Shown: one piece after another, positions 52,892 through 63,496 of the stretch
How positions within the stretch are numbered: position 1 is the stretch's first letter
Layout: each line of letters begins with the position of its first letter
NCBI GenBank assembly: GCA_038252945.1
Contig: JBBSHN010000003.1
Location: 5,049-69,048, forward strand
Direction: 5' to 3'
From: JAUJOE01 sp038252945
GTDB taxonomy: Bacteria > Actinomycetota > Actinomycetes > Propionibacteriales > Nocardioidaceae
Length of the DNA: 64,000 nt
Program-made: the position numbers and the translations under genes
Notes under the pieces: model-generated
What the model saw: only the letters and a program-made list of their open reading frames with translations
The model's database searches: none
Told to the model about the DNA's origin: nothing

Positions 52892-54736
52892 TTACTCGAC
52901 GGTGACGGACTTGGCGAGATTGCGCGGTTGGTCGACGTCGTGACCCCTCGCCGCCGCCAGTTCGCACGAGAACACCTGCAGTGGCACGGTCGCCACCAAA
53001 GGCTGGAGCAGCGTCGGCACCCGCGGCAGCGGTATGAGCGCATCGGCGTACGGGGTGACCGACTCGTCCCCCTCCTCTGCCAAGACAATCGTGCGTGCAC
53101 CCCGTGCCCTGACCTCCTGGATGTTGCTGACCATCTTTTCGTGCAACGGGCTGCGTCCTCGCGGCGGGACTATGACGAAGACCGGTACGCCGTCCTCGAT
53201 CAAGGCGATCGGGCCGTGTTTGAGCTCACCAGAGGCAAATCCCTCGGCGTGCATGTACGCGAGCTCCTTCAGCTTGAGCGCACCCTCGAGCGCCACCGGA
53301 TAGCCGACATGCCGTCCCACGAACAGCACGGTCGAGGAGTCCTTCAGCTCCCGCGCCAGCGCCCGTACCGGCTCGACTGTCGCAAGTACCTCGCCTACAG
53401 CGGCCGGCATCTCCTCCAGTTGCTCAACCACCGAGCGGATCTCGTCACCGAACTTGGTGCCCCGCACCTGAGCGAGGTAGAGGGCGATCAGATCGCAGGC
53501 GACGATTTGGGTCAGAAACGCCTTGGTCGAGGCAACCGCGATCTCCGGCCCAGCGTGCGTATAGAGAACCGCATCGGACTCCCGTGGGATCGTCGAGCCG
53601 TTGGTGTTGGAGATGGCCAACACCTTCGCCCGCTGCTCCCGCGCGTGACGCAGCGCCATCAGCGTGTCCATGGTCTCGCCGCTTTGACTGATGGCGATGA
53701 CCATGGTGGCGCGGTCGATGATCGGATCGCGGTAGCGGAACTCCGAGGCCAGCTCGACCTCACACGGAATGCGGGTCCAGTGCTCGATCGCGTACTTGGC
53801 GACCAGGCCCGCGTGAAAGGCGGTACCACACGCGATGATGATGATCTTGTCTATTTCGCGCAGGTCGTCGTCGCTGAGGCGCATCTCATCGAGCTGCAAC
53901 TCACCTGTGGCGTTCAGCCGACCCAAGAGCGTCGCCGCGATCGCTTGCGGCTGCTCGGCGATCTCCTTGAGCATGAAGTAGTCGTACCCGGACTTCTCAG
54001 CGGCGGCGATGTCCCAGTCGACGTGGAACCGCTTGCCCTGCGCCGGCCGACCCCAGAAGTCGGTCACCTCGACGGTCGACCGGGTGATCGTCACCACCTG
54101 GTCCTGACCGAGCTCGAGGGCATCGCGGGTGTGCCCGATAAAGGCAGCGACATCCGAGGCGACGAAGTTCTCTCCGTCGCCGAGTCCCACCACGAGCGGT
54201 GAGTTACGGCGTGCCGCGACCACCCGTTCGGGGTCTTCAGCGGCGACGGCGACCAGGGTGAACGCCCCCTCAAGGAGTCGGCAGACACTCTGCATCGCAG
54301 CGGTCAGATTGGCCCCCCGCCCGAGCTCTGCCTCCAGCAGGTGCGCAGCCACCTCGGTGTCGGTGTCGGACCGCAGCTCGCGTCCCGCCGCCTCCAGCTC
54401 GGCACGAAGCTCGGCGAAGTTTTCGAGAATGCCGTTGTGCACAACAGCGACGCGGCCGTCGAGCCCGAGATGCGGGTGGGCGTTGCGGTCGTTAGGAGGC
54501 CCGTGCGTCGCCCACCGGGTGTGGCCAATGCCGGTGGTCGAAGCGGGCGGCGTGATCTCACTGAGGGACTTGGCCAGGTTGCCGAGCTTGCCCGCACGCT
54601 TGTCGACGAAGAGTTGGCTATCCGCGACCAAGGCGACCCCGGCGGAGTCATATCCGCGGTACTCCAGGCGGCGCAGACCGTCCATCACGACGTCGAGTGC
54701 CTGCTGGCTACCGACGTACCCGACGATGCCGCACAT
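52892..54736 (-). CDS. glmS: Glutamine--fructose-6-phosphate aminotransferase (isomerising)
   Basis: 614 residues from the ATG at 54736, fixed by the obligatory Cys1 (MCGIVGYVG) of the Ntn glutaminase. RRLEYRGYDSAGVAL, GHTRWATHGPPNDRNAHPH and VHNGILENFAELR follow. The C-terminal half has two SIS domains (CGTAFHAGLVAKYAIE; SQSGETMDTLMAL; FVGRHVGYPVALEGALKLKE) and ends LAKSVTVE. It makes glucosamine-6-phosphate, used next by GlmM. First gene of the long leftward operon to tsaD. No glmS-ribozyme-like leader fits in the 47 bases to coaA. Confidence 0.97.
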   Translation of the reverse strand: MCGIVGYVGSQQALDVVMDGLRRLEYRGYDSAGVALVADSQLFVDKRAGKLGNLAKSLSEITPPASTTGIGHTRWATHGPPNDRNAHPHLGLDGRVAVVHNGILENFAELRAELEAAGRELRSDTDTEVAAHLLEAELGRGANLTAAMQSVCRLLEGAFTLVAVAAEDPERVVAARRNSPLVVGLGDGENFVASDVAAFIGHTRDALELGQDQVVTITRSTVEVTDFWGRPAQGKRFHVDWDIAAAEKSGYDYFMLKEIAEQPQAIAATLLGRLNATGELQLDEMRLSDDDLREIDKIIIIACGTAFHAGLVAKYAIEHWTRIPCEVELASEFRYRDPIIDRATMVIAISQSGETMDTLMALRHAREQRAKVLAISNTNGSTIPRESDAVLYTHAGPEIAVASTKAFLTQIVACDLIALYLAQVRGTKFGDEIRSVVEQLEEMPAAVGEVLATVEPVRALARELKDSSTVLFVGRHVGYPVALEGALKLKELAYMHAEGFASGELKHGPIALIEDGVPVFVIVPPRGRSPLHEKMVSNIQEVRARGARTIVLAEEGDESVTPYADALIPLPRVPTLLQPLVATVPLQVFSCELAAARGHDVDQPRNLAKSVTVE

Positions 54737-54783
54737 GGCCGTCAGCCTACCTAGCAGGTGCCGCTTTGGGCGGTTCAGCGACA

Positions 54784-55740
54784 ATGACGCGCATGCCGTC
54801 GCACGACTCTTCGCCGTACGTCGAGCTCGACCGCTCGGCGTGGGCAGCGCTGGCGGAGTCGATGCCGCTTCCGCTTTCGGCAGCCGAGGTCGAGCGGCTG
54901 CGCGGGCTCGGTGAGGAGCTCGACCTCGACGAAGTAGCGGCGGTCTACCTGCCAATCTCACGTTTGCTGAACCTTCACGTCAGGCACATCGAGGCGCTCC
55001 ACCGTGACACAGCCTCGTTCCTCGGTGCCCGGCAGCCGGAGCGCACGCCGTTCGTCATCGGTCTGGCGGGCTCGGTTGCTGTGGGGAAGTCGACGACCGC
55101 GCGACTGCTTCGTGAGCTGCTCGCGCGCTGGCCCGAGCACCCCCACGTCGCGCTGGTCACGACTGACGGATTCCTGTACCCGAACGCCGAACTGGAACGC
55201 CGCGGCCTGCTTGACCGCAAGGGCTTCCCGGAGTCGTACGACCGCAAGGCGCTGTTGCGTTTCGTCATCGACCTCAAGTCGGGCCGGGAGAAGGTGGAGG
55301 CGCCGGTCTATTCGCATCTGGAGTACGACGTCCGCCCCGACCAACGCCTCGCCGTGGCCTCCCCCGACATCGTGCTGTTGGAAGGGCTTAACGTGCTGCA
55401 GCCGGCACGGGTGAGCGCAGACGGTCGGCTCGGTCTGGCGGTCCGCGACTTCTTCGACTTCTCGATCTATGTCGACGCCGCCACGAGCGACATTAGGCGC
55501 TGGTACGTCGAGCGGTTCCTTCGGCTGCGCGAAACCGCTTTCCGTGACCCGGCGTCGTACTTTCGCCGCTACGCCGATCTGACGCCCGGCGACGCCGTCG
55601 GCGAGGCGGAGCGCATCTGGGACACGATCAACGGCCCCAATCTGGGCGCGAACATCCTTCCCACCCGGGGACGGGCAACGCTGGTCCTGCGCAAGGACGC
55701 CGACCACTCCGTCCGCTACGTCCGCCTCCGCAAGCTCTGA
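54784..55740 (+). CDS. coaA: Pantothenate kinase (type I)
   Basis: 318 residues from the ATG at 54784 (another ATG at 54793). FVIGLAGSVAVGKSTTARLL is the P-loop, VALVTTDGFLYPNAELERRG and KGFPESYDRKALLRFV follow, and SIYVDAATSDIRRWYVERFL and GPNLGANILPTRGRATLVL complete the prokaryotic CoaA pattern. It is divergent from glmS with 47 bases between and converges on glmM. It commits pantothenate to CoA. Confidence 0.96.
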   Translation: MTRMPSHDSSPYVELDRSAWAALAESMPLPLSAAEVERLRGLGEELDLDEVAAVYLPISRLLNLHVRHIEALHRDTASFLGARQPERTPFVIGLAGSVAVGKSTTARLLRELLARWPEHPHVALVTTDGFLYPNAELERRGLLDRKGFPESYDRKALLRFVIDLKSGREKVEAPVYSHLEYDVRPDQRLAVASPDIVLLEGLNVLQPARVSADGRLGLAVRDFFDFSIYVDAATSDIRRWYVERFLRLRETAFRDPASYFRRYADLTPGDAVGEAERIWDTINGPNLGANILPTRGRATLVLRKDADHSVRYVRLRKL

Positions 55741-55805
55741 GCCCTTCCACCGACACGCCGCGGAAGGCCCGACCCCGTCGGACACCTGGAACGAGTCGGG
55801 CGGCG

Positions 55806-57149
55806 CTACGCGAGGGTCAGCTCGCGGCGTACGACGTCAGCGAGTCGCTGCGCGATGTCGTTGGCTACTCCGTGGGAGGCGGCCTCGACCATCACCCGGA
55901 CCAGCGGCTCGGTGCCGCTGGGTCGCACTAGCACTCGGCCGAAGCCGCCCAGCTGAGCAATGGCGTCCGCAATCGCGCCTTGCACAACCGAGTTGCTCTC
56001 AGCGCGGCTCTTGTCCACGTGCGGCACGTTGACCAGCACCTGCGGAAGCCGGGTCATGACGCTCGCAAGCTCAGCGAGCGAGCTATTGGTGGCGGCCATC
56101 CGGGCTGCGACCTGCAGTGCGGCAAGCACTCCGTCCCCGGTGGTCGCGTGGTCGGTCAAGATCAGATGGCCGGACTGCTCCCCTCCGAGGCTGTAGCCCT
56201 TCGACCGCATCTCCTCCAATACGTAACGGTCGCCCACCTTGGCCTGCACGACTTCGATTCCGCGCTCTCGCATCGCCAGCAGGAAGCCCAGATTGGTCAT
56301 GACCGTGGCCACCACAGTGTTGTGGGCGAGCCGGCCGGACTCCTGCAGCGTCAGCGCGAGAATTGCCAGCAACTGGTCGCCGTCGACCATGTGACCCGCT
56401 GCGTCCACCGCGAGACAGCGGTCAGCGTCACCGTCGAACGCAAAGCCGGCGTCTGCACCTGCTTCGGACACGGCCGCCTGCAAAGACCCCAGGTCGGTGG
56501 AGCCGCATCCGGCGTTGATGTTCACACCGTCCGGCTCGGCATGGATCGCTTGCACGTCGGCACCAGCGGCAGCGAAGGCTCGTTGCGCCACAGAGGAGGC
56601 TGCTCCCTGAGCGCAGTCGACGACCACCCGGACTCCGCTCAACGATCCGGAGATCGTTCCAACCAGGTGATCGACGTACCCGTCCACCGCCGACGTGTCG
56701 TCGCGCACTCTGCCGACCTCCGCACCCATCGGCAGGGGAACGTCGGCGCCGGTCAGCCGCTCGATCGCGTCTTCTACCGAGTCATCGAGCTTGTGACCGC
56801 TCGCTCCGAAGATCTTGATGCCGTTGTCCGGCATGGGATTGTGCGACGCCGACAGCATTACCCCGAAGTTCGCGCCGGTTGCCGTCGTCAGATAGGCCAC
56901 TCCAGGCGTGGGCAGCACGCCGAGGCGGCGGACGTCGACTCCAGCAGCGGCAAGACCACTGACGATTGCCGCTTCGAGGAAGTCCCCCGATGCTCGTGGA
57001 TCACGCCCGACTACCGCGGTGCTCCGTTCGCCGTGCCGGGATCCGCTCAACACGGTGGCGGCAGCGGTCGCCACGTCAAGTGCAAGCCGAGCTGTCAGGT
57101 CACGGTTCGCCACACCGCGTACGCCGTCGGTGCCGAAGAGCCGAGGCAC
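55806..57149 (-). CDS. glmM: Phosphoglucosamine mutase
   Basis: 447 residues, GTG start. RLFGTDGVRGVANRDLT, the phosphoserine loop GVMLSASHNPMPDNGIKIFG, FDGDADRCLAVD (Mg site), GEQSGHLILTDHATTGDG and the C-terminal phosphate-binding RPSGTEPLVRVMVEA are all present. It converts glucosamine-6-P to glucosamine-1-P. Third gene after rplM and rpsI, 39 bases behind rpsI. Confidence 0.97.
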   Translation of the reverse strand: MPRLFGTDGVRGVANRDLTARLALDVATAAATVLSGSRHGERSTAVVGRDPRASGDFLEAAIVSGLAAAGVDVRRLGVLPTPGVAYLTTATGANFGVMLSASHNPMPDNGIKIFGASGHKLDDSVEDAIERLTGADVPLPMGAEVGRVRDDTSAVDGYVDHLVGTISGSLSGVRVVVDCAQGAASSVAQRAFAAAGADVQAIHAEPDGVNINAGCGSTDLGSLQAAVSEAGADAGFAFDGDADRCLAVDAAGHMVDGDQLLAILALTLQESGRLAHNTVVATVMTNLGFLLAMRERGIEVVQAKVGDRYVLEEMRSKGYSLGGEQSGHLILTDHATTGDGVLAALQVAARMAATNSSLAELASVMTRLPQVLVNVPHVDKSRAESNSVVQGAIADAIAQLGGFGRVLVRPSGTEPLVRVMVEAASHGVANDIAQRLADVVRRELTLA

Positions 57150-57188
57150 GTTCGTCAGGAGTCGCAGGTCACGTGTGAACGATACGGT

Positions 57189-57680
57189 TCAGCGCTTGCT
57201 GTACTGCGGAGCTTTGCGAGCCTTCTTCAGACCGGCCTTCTTGCGCTCCTTCACCCGGGCGTCGCGGGTGAGCATGCCGGCTCTTTTAAGGGCCGGTCGA
57301 TTAGCCTCCGCGTCAGTCGCATTGAGCGCGCGGGCGACTCCGAGGCGCAAAGCCCCCGCCTGTCCGGTTAGACCGCCACCAGAGATCCGCGCCACGACGT
57401 CGTACTGGCCAGCGAGTCCGGTCAGCACAAACGGTTCGTTCACGAGCTGCTGATGCAGCTTGTTGGGGAAGTACTGCTCCAGTGGGCGGTCGTTGACAGA
57501 CCAAGTGCCCGTGCCTGGAACGATACGCACCCGCGCGATCGCCTCCTTGCGGCGACCGGTGGCGGCACCGTTCGTGATGGTGACAGCGCGTGGAGGCGTG
57601 TCGGCGGTTGGGGCGGTCTCGGTGCTGTACTCAGCGGGGACATCGGAGGTGTCGATGTCGGGAGCGGGGGTCTCGGTCAC
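57189..57680 (-). CDS. rpsI: 30S ribosomal protein S9
   Basis: 163 residues including an acidic, Thr/Pro-rich N-terminal extension (1-35) common in actinobacteria. The conserved S9 body begins GRRKEAIARVRIVPGTG and includes YDVVARISGGGLTGQAGALRLGVARAL (beta sheet and loop, listed here across motifs). The universal tail KKAGLKKARKAPQYSKR, which reaches the P-site tRNA, is intact. It lies 43 bases after rplM. Confidence 0.97.
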   Translation of the reverse strand: MTETPAPDIDTSDVPAEYSTETAPTADTPPRAVTITNGAATGRRKEAIARVRIVPGTGTWSVNDRPLEQYFPNKLHQQLVNEPFVLTGLAGQYDVVARISGGGLTGQAGALRLGVARALNATDAEANRPALKRAGMLTRDARVKERKKAGLKKARKAPQYSKR

Positions 57681-57723
57681 TGAAGTTCCTCGTCGGCGGG
57701 GGTTAAGGCGAGCGAGTGGGTGA

Positions 57724-58167
57724 TCACTGCGGAATCTGCCCGATCTCGAACGATTCAGGTTTCTGGGCAGCGTGCGGATGGTGCGGGCCGGAGTAAACCT
57801 TCAGCTTCCTCAGCAGCTGCCGGCTGAGCCGGTTCTTCGGCAGCATGCCCCACACGGCCTTCTCGATCGCTCGCCGAGGGTCCTTCTCGAGCAGATCGGC
57901 GTACGACGTGGCGGAGAGGCCGCCCGGGTAACCGGAGTGCCGGTAGGCCAACTTGGTCTGCCTCTTGTTGCCGGTGAGCGCAACCTTGTCGGCGTTGACG
58001 ACGATCACGAAATCCCCGGTGTCGAGGTGAGGTGCGTAGATCGGCTTGTGCTTGCCGCGAAGGAGAGTCGCGGCCGAGACGGCCAGCCGGCCGAGGACGA
58101 CATCCGTCGCGTCGATGACATGCCAAGCCTTGGTGACGTCGCCAGGTTTGGGACTGTACGTGCGCAC
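57724..58167 (-). CDS. rplM: 50S ribosomal protein L13
   Basis: 147 residues from the GTG at 58167, with GAGGT 7 bases upstream. RTYSPKPGDVTKAWHVIDATDVVLGRLA (in two parts), LRGKHKPIYAPHLDTGDFVIVVN, KAVWGMLPKNRLSRQLLRKL and YSGPHHPHAAQKPE are diagnostic. First gene of the rplM-rpsI-glmM operon. The 282-base gap to the divergent citrate synthase should hold both promoters; I see no obvious leader structure. Confidence 0.97.
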   Translation of the reverse strand: MRTYSPKPGDVTKAWHVIDATDVVLGRLAVSAATLLRGKHKPIYAPHLDTGDFVIVVNADKVALTGNKRQTKLAYRHSGYPGGLSATSYADLLEKDPRRAIEKAVWGMLPKNRLSRQLLRKLKVYSGPHHPHAAQKPESFEIGQIPQ

Positions 58168-58449
58168 GTCGATGACCTCGTCGTTGTTGAAGAACTGGTA
58201 TGGGTGCCCGAGTGTGCTGTTGTGCCACCACTTCGAGCATTGCGACTGCTGGCGGCGATCACGGAATCGATCCGACTGCGGACACAACGACCGCCCAGAA
58301 TACCCGTGTCCGGGCGGGAGGGTCAAAATTGCGCACGCAAAGGTGCCTGCCGCATTCGCCATCCGGCCCGGCCACCCGCGTTAGGGATGGGTATCCCGAA
58401 CGCCTAGGTTGGGAACGCAACGACTCCGTCTCTCGAGGAGGACCGCAGC

Positions 58450-59808
<1,359 letters not shown>

Positions 59809-59837
59809 CCGGCCTCCGGCTGGGTACATCCACCGAC

Positions 59838-60257
59838 ATGCTGAGAACTCGCTCGATCGCAAAGATCACCGACGAAGAAGACCGACTCCTGCAGATCGTG
59901 TTCGACGTGCTTGCGACGTACAGGCTCACTACCTTGATCAAGGACGACAAGATCACCGAGGACATTCGCAAGGTGGTGTTCGACCGGTACGGCGAACCCA
60001 ACGACGCGGACAGCCGCAAAGTCAGCTACCTGCTCAGCTGTCCGTGGTGCCTCAGCATCTACTTCGGAGGCCTGGCTGTGCTGGTTGGCGCGCGGTGGCC
60101 CCGGCTGTGGAAGCCGCTGTCGAAGGCGCTCTCGTACTCTGCCGTCACCGGTTTGCTGGCTGAGACACGGTCGAGCGTGCAAGAGCCGGAGCAGCCGCCC
60201 GACAAGCAAGTCGAGGACGCGCCGGACGCGAGCTTGCGCCCGCTGAAGTCCGGCTGA
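59838..60257 (+). CDS. DUF1360 family membrane-associated protein
   Basis: 139 residues from the ATG at 59838. An N-terminal helix-rich part (LLQIVFDVLATYRLTTLIKDD) precedes a CPWCLSIYFGGLAVLVGARW segment with a Cys-x2-Cys and one hydrophobic helix, then a second short hydrophobic stretch and an acidic/Pro-rich tail. DUF1360 proteins occur in actinobacteria, firmicutes and phages; the function is unknown. It follows gltA by 29 bases. Confidence 0.75.
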   Translation: MLRTRSIAKITDEEDRLLQIVFDVLATYRLTTLIKDDKITEDIRKVVFDRYGEPNDADSRKVSYLLSCPWCLSIYFGGLAVLVGARWPRLWKPLSKALSYSAVTGLLAETRSSVQEPEQPPDKQVEDAPDASLRPLKSG

Positions 60258-60285
60258 TTCGGCGGGCTCGAACTGACTTCAGCGG
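60240..60285. terminator. Inverted repeat between two convergent genes
   Basis: CCGCTGAAGTC (60240-60250) and GACTTCAGCGG (60275-60285) are perfect 11-bp complements around a 24-base loop that contains the DUF1360 stop; the right arm covers the ABC-F stop. A shorter alternative stem, GCCCGC (60238-60243) with GCGGGC (60262-60267), overlaps it. It probably ends both transcripts, though no T-run is present. Confidence 0.5.
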
Positions 60286-61970
60286 ACTCGAGCGACCCTC
60301 TTCTCGTCCCACACCGGCTGGTCCGACTCGTACACCGAGCCGTCAGCACCAAAGACCAGGAACCGGTCGAAGGATCGCGAGAACCAGCGGTCGTGGGTGA
60401 CCGCGAGCACTGTTCCCTCGAAGCCCTCCAGGCCTTCCTCGAGCGCCTCGGCGGACTCGACGTCGAGATTGTCAGTCGGCTCGTCGAGAAGCAGCAGCGT
60501 GGCACCGGACAGCTCCAGGAGCAGAATCTGCAGCCGAGCTTGCTGGCCACCGGACAACGACTCGAATCGCAGCTCCGCCGCGTACGCCAGTTCGTAGCGG
60601 TCGAGCGCGCGTGACGCCTGTTCGCGCGGCATGCCCGCGCGGTGAGCGTCGCCGCGGTGCAGAACTTCTAGCAGCGTGCGACCGACGAGCTCTGGGTGAG
60701 CATGGGTCTGCACGAACCAGCCCGGCCGCACTCGAGCACCCAGGCGTGCCCGCCCCTCGTGTCGCACTGGAGCGATCGCCACCTCACCCACCGGGCGGTG
60801 CTCGACGTCGGGATCTGAGCCGCCGGCAGCCAGCAACCGCAGGAAGTGCGACTTGCCGGAGCCGTTCGAGCCGAGCACGGCAACCCGCTCGCCGTACCAC
60901 ACCTCGAGGTCGAACCGCTGCATCAGCCCGATCAGCTCGAGTGACTCGCAGATGACGGCGCGTTTGCCGGTGCGTCCACCGCTGAGCCGCATGCTGACCT
61001 GCTGCTCTCGCGGCTGGTTCTCCGGTGGCCCCGCCTCTTCGAACCGCCGCAACCGGGTGACTGCCGCGTGATATCGCGAAGCCATGTCCGCGTTGTACGC
61101 CGCCTTCTGCTTGTACATGAGCATGAGCGCTCGCAACTTGGCGTGATGCTCGTCCCAGCGTTTGCGCTGCTCCTCAAGGCGCGCGAACCGGTCGCGGCGA
61201 GCCGAATGGTACGTCGAGAACCCGCCCGGATGAACCCACGCGGTGTTACCGGAGGCACCGAGCTCTAGCGTGACGACGCGGGTTGCTGTGTTACTCATCA
61301 GCTCGCGGTCGTGGCTGACGAACAGCACGGTCTTGGGCGACTCGCGCAGCCGCTGCTCCAACCACAGCTTGCCGGGCACGTCGAGGAAGTTGTCGGGCTC
61401 GTCGAGGAGGAGGACCTCCTCCGGCCCTCGCACCAACGCCTCGAGGATCAACCGCTTCTGCTCACCTCCGCTCAGCGTGGTGAGGCCGCGATGCCGAGCC
61501 CGGTCGTAGGGCACGCCGAGCGCCGCCACCGTGCAGACGTCCCACAGCACCTCTGCGTCGTAACCGCCGGCGTCAGCCCACTCCGTGAGCGCTTCGGCGT
61601 ACCGCATCTGGGTCTGTTCGTCGTCGGCCTCCATCATCGTCAGCTCGGCTGCCTCCAGTCGGGCGGCCGCTGACTGCACCCGCTGCGCCGCGACGGAAAG
61701 CAACAGGTCGTGCACGGTGGAGCCGGGATGCTCTTGCGTCAGCAGCTGGCGCATCACGCCAAGGCCGCCCGATCGTGTCACCACACCGCCATGCGCGATC
61801 AGGTCACCGATGATGATGCGAAGCAGCGTGGTCTTGCCGGCGCCGTTGGCTCCGACGAGAGCGATCTTTGCTCCCTCACCGACGCGGAACGACACGTCGT
61901 CGAGCAGCACTCTGCCGTCCGGCAGTTCGTACCGGACGTTCGCAACATCCACATGTCCCACGCCGCTCAT
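60279..61970 (-). CDS. ABC-F family ATPase
   Basis: 563 residues, two NBDs and no membrane segments. NBD1 has ALVGANGAGKTTLLRIIIGD, LSGGEQKRLILEALV and LLLDEPDNFLDVPGKLWLE. NBD2 has AVLGSNGSGKSHFLRLLAAGG, LSGGQQARLQILLLE and LLLDEPTDNLDVESAEALEE. A charged linker (about 265-330, RFARLEEQRKRWDEHHAKLR) takes the P-site-tRNA-interaction position. NBD1 has LDEPDNFLD where LDEPTNHLD is usual. Such proteins act on ribosomes in translation control or antibiotic protection; the subgroup cannot be fixed by eye. Confidence 0.92.
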   Translation of the reverse strand: MSGVGHVDVANVRYELPDGRVLLDDVSFRVGEGAKIALVGANGAGKTTLLRIIIGDLIAHGGVVTRSGGLGVMRQLLTQEHPGSTVHDLLLSVAAQRVQSAAARLEAAELTMMEADDEQTQMRYAEALTEWADAGGYDAEVLWDVCTVAALGVPYDRARHRGLTTLSGGEQKRLILEALVRGPEEVLLLDEPDNFLDVPGKLWLEQRLRESPKTVLFVSHDRELMSNTATRVVTLELGASGNTAWVHPGGFSTYHSARRDRFARLEEQRKRWDEHHAKLRALMLMYKQKAAYNADMASRYHAAVTRLRRFEEAGPPENQPREQQVSMRLSGGRTGKRAVICESLELIGLMQRFDLEVWYGERVAVLGSNGSGKSHFLRLLAAGGSDPDVEHRPVGEVAIAPVRHEGRARLGARVRPGWFVQTHAHPELVGRTLLEVLHRGDAHRAGMPREQASRALDRYELAYAAELRFESLSGGQQARLQILLLELSGATLLLLDEPTDNLDVESAEALEEGLEGFEGTVLAVTHDRWFSRSFDRFLVFGADGSVYESDQPVWDEKRVARVR

Positions 61971-62010
61971 CCTCCCCCGGCCCCGCAGCGGTCCGCACCC
62001 GCATTTCGAT

Positions 62011-62070
62011 GAGCCGTCAGCTCACACCACCACGAGCGACGGCTCGCGCATCCACGAGTGACAGGTCAAC
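62011..62070 (-). repeat. Third locus of the 22-bp repeat, with a facing partial copy
   Basis: Two minus-orientation units have cores 22 bases apart: CACCACGAGCGACGG (GACGG at 62038) and CCACGAGTGACAGGTCAA (GACAG at 62060). A facing partial copy, GAGCCGTC at 62011-62018, pairs with GACGGCTC at 62038-62045 as an 8-bp inverted repeat. The stop codon of the neighbouring oxidoreductase gene (62066-62068) lies within the last unit. Confidence 0.8.
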
Positions 62071-63421
62071 GAGAGGAGAGGTCGGCGAGGGCGTCGGTGA
62101 TAGCGCGGTGGAACGTGGGGTAGGCGTAGATCATCGACCGCAGGGAGTCGGTGGGCACCTCTGCGTGTACGGCGAGAGTCAGGACCCCGAGCACTTCGCC
62201 TCCGGTCGGCCCGACCGACGTGGCGCCGACCAGAACTCCTCGATCGGAGTCTTCCACCAGCTTGATGAGCCCCTCGTTGCCCACCTTGTGAATCCAGCCC
62301 CGTGATGACGCGGGGATCTGAGACTGCCCGACCCGCACGGTCAACCCATCGTCACGGGCTTGCTTTGCCGTGAATCCGACCGAGCCGACCTCCGGATCGG
62401 TGAAGGTGACCCGAGGGACCGCGCGGTAGTTCGCCGGAGCACCGCCCCGCTCGAGGATCCCCCGAACGGCTACGTCCGCCTGATACATCGACATGTGGGT
62501 GTATGCACCCTTGCCGGTGACGTCGCCGATCGCCCACAAGCCACCGAGGACGCGCATCCACTCATCGGTCTCCAGCGGGCGCACCGACGGGTCAATCCCC
62601 ACCGATTTCAGTCCGACATGATTGGGACGACGCCCCGCCGCCACCAGCAGCTTCTCGCTCTCGAGGACCTGCTCCCCGAGGCGGACGCAGAAGCGGCCCT
62701 CGGCGTACTCGACGGAGTCAATGGTCACTCCGGTGTGAACCTCGATCCCCTCATTCCCGAAGACCTCAGCCACAACGTCGCTCGACTCCGGCTCTTCCAG
62801 AGCGAGGATGCGATCGGCGACCTCGAGCAGCGTGACGGCCACGCCGAACCGCGCGAACACCTGGCACAGCTCCGCGCCGACCGCGCCCCCACCGATCACG
62901 GTCACCGAGTCCGGCAGCTCCGTCAGCTGCACCGCGTCCCGGTTCGTCCAGTACGGCGTCTCGGCAAGCCCTGCGATCGGAGGTAGGGCGGGCGAGGTGC
63001 CGGGGTTGATGATCACCCCGACTCGTGCCTCGAAGGTCTCATCCCCCACCTGGACAATCCGCTCCCCCGCAAGGCACCCGTGCCCACGGACGAAGGTGAC
63101 ACCTGCCGCCTCCAGCCGCTCGACGGCGGCGTCGTCGGTCCAGCCTGTAGTGGCTTCCGCTGAGATGCGCTTCGCCACGACGGTCCAGTCAGGGCTTACC
63201 GTGCTGGTGCCGGAGAGGTCAGGGATTCGGCGGCCTTCGGCCAGCGAGCTGGCAGCGCGGATCATCATCTTGGTCGGGACACAGGCGTAGTACGGGCACT
63301 CGCCGCCAACGAGTCGCTGGTCGACCCCTACGACGTCAAGGCCAGCTTTAGCGAGCTCGGTGGCGGCATACTCTCCGCCAGGACCCAGACCTATAACGAC
63401 AAAGTCGACGTGCCGGCTCAT
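62066..63421 (-). CDS. Pyridine nucleotide-disulfide oxidoreductase (mercuric reductase/dihydrolipoamide dehydrogenase-like)
   Basis: 451 residues from the ATG at 63421, with AGGAAGG upstream. FAD motif VIGLGPGGEYAATELAKAGL, redox site GGECPYYACVPTKMMIRAA (Cys-x4-Cys), NAD(P) motif SVTVIGGGAVGAELCQVFA, ATG-like AIGDVTGKGAYTHMSMYQ and a C-terminal dimer domain. The last conserved His-xx-x-Glu of lipoamide dehydrogenases is not clear: the matching end reads YAYPTFHRAITDALADL, keeping one His and lacking Glu. The substrate is therefore open; soluble quinone, mycothiol or metal reduction are possible. Confidence 0.85.
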   Translation of the reverse strand: MSRHVDFVVIGLGPGGEYAATELAKAGLDVVGVDQRLVGGECPYYACVPTKMMIRAASSLAEGRRIPDLSGTSTVSPDWTVVAKRISAEATTGWTDDAAVERLEAAGVTFVRGHGCLAGERIVQVGDETFEARVGVIINPGTSPALPPIAGLAETPYWTNRDAVQLTELPDSVTVIGGGAVGAELCQVFARFGVAVTLLEVADRILALEEPESSDVVAEVFGNEGIEVHTGVTIDSVEYAEGRFCVRLGEQVLESEKLLVAAGRRPNHVGLKSVGIDPSVRPLETDEWMRVLGGLWAIGDVTGKGAYTHMSMYQADVAVRGILERGGAPANYRAVPRVTFTDPEVGSVGFTAKQARDDGLTVRVGQSQIPASSRGWIHKVGNEGLIKLVEDSDRGVLVGATSVGPTGGEVLGVLTLAVHAEVPTDSLRSMIYAYPTFHRAITDALADLSSR

Positions 63422-63496
63422 GCTCGACCTTCCTACTCGGGTTAGGGCTTCAGTGTGACGGTTGATCTTCACGGGTTGGGAGCCAGGTCTGCGACC

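Noticed and set aside
52928..54202. Long open frame opposite glmS
   Set aside because: Shadow of glmS on the other strand with His/Arg/Asp-rich nonsense composition.
55980..57371. Long open frame opposite glmM and rpsI
   Set aside because: Antisense shadow; it crosses two certain genes and has no recognisable motif.
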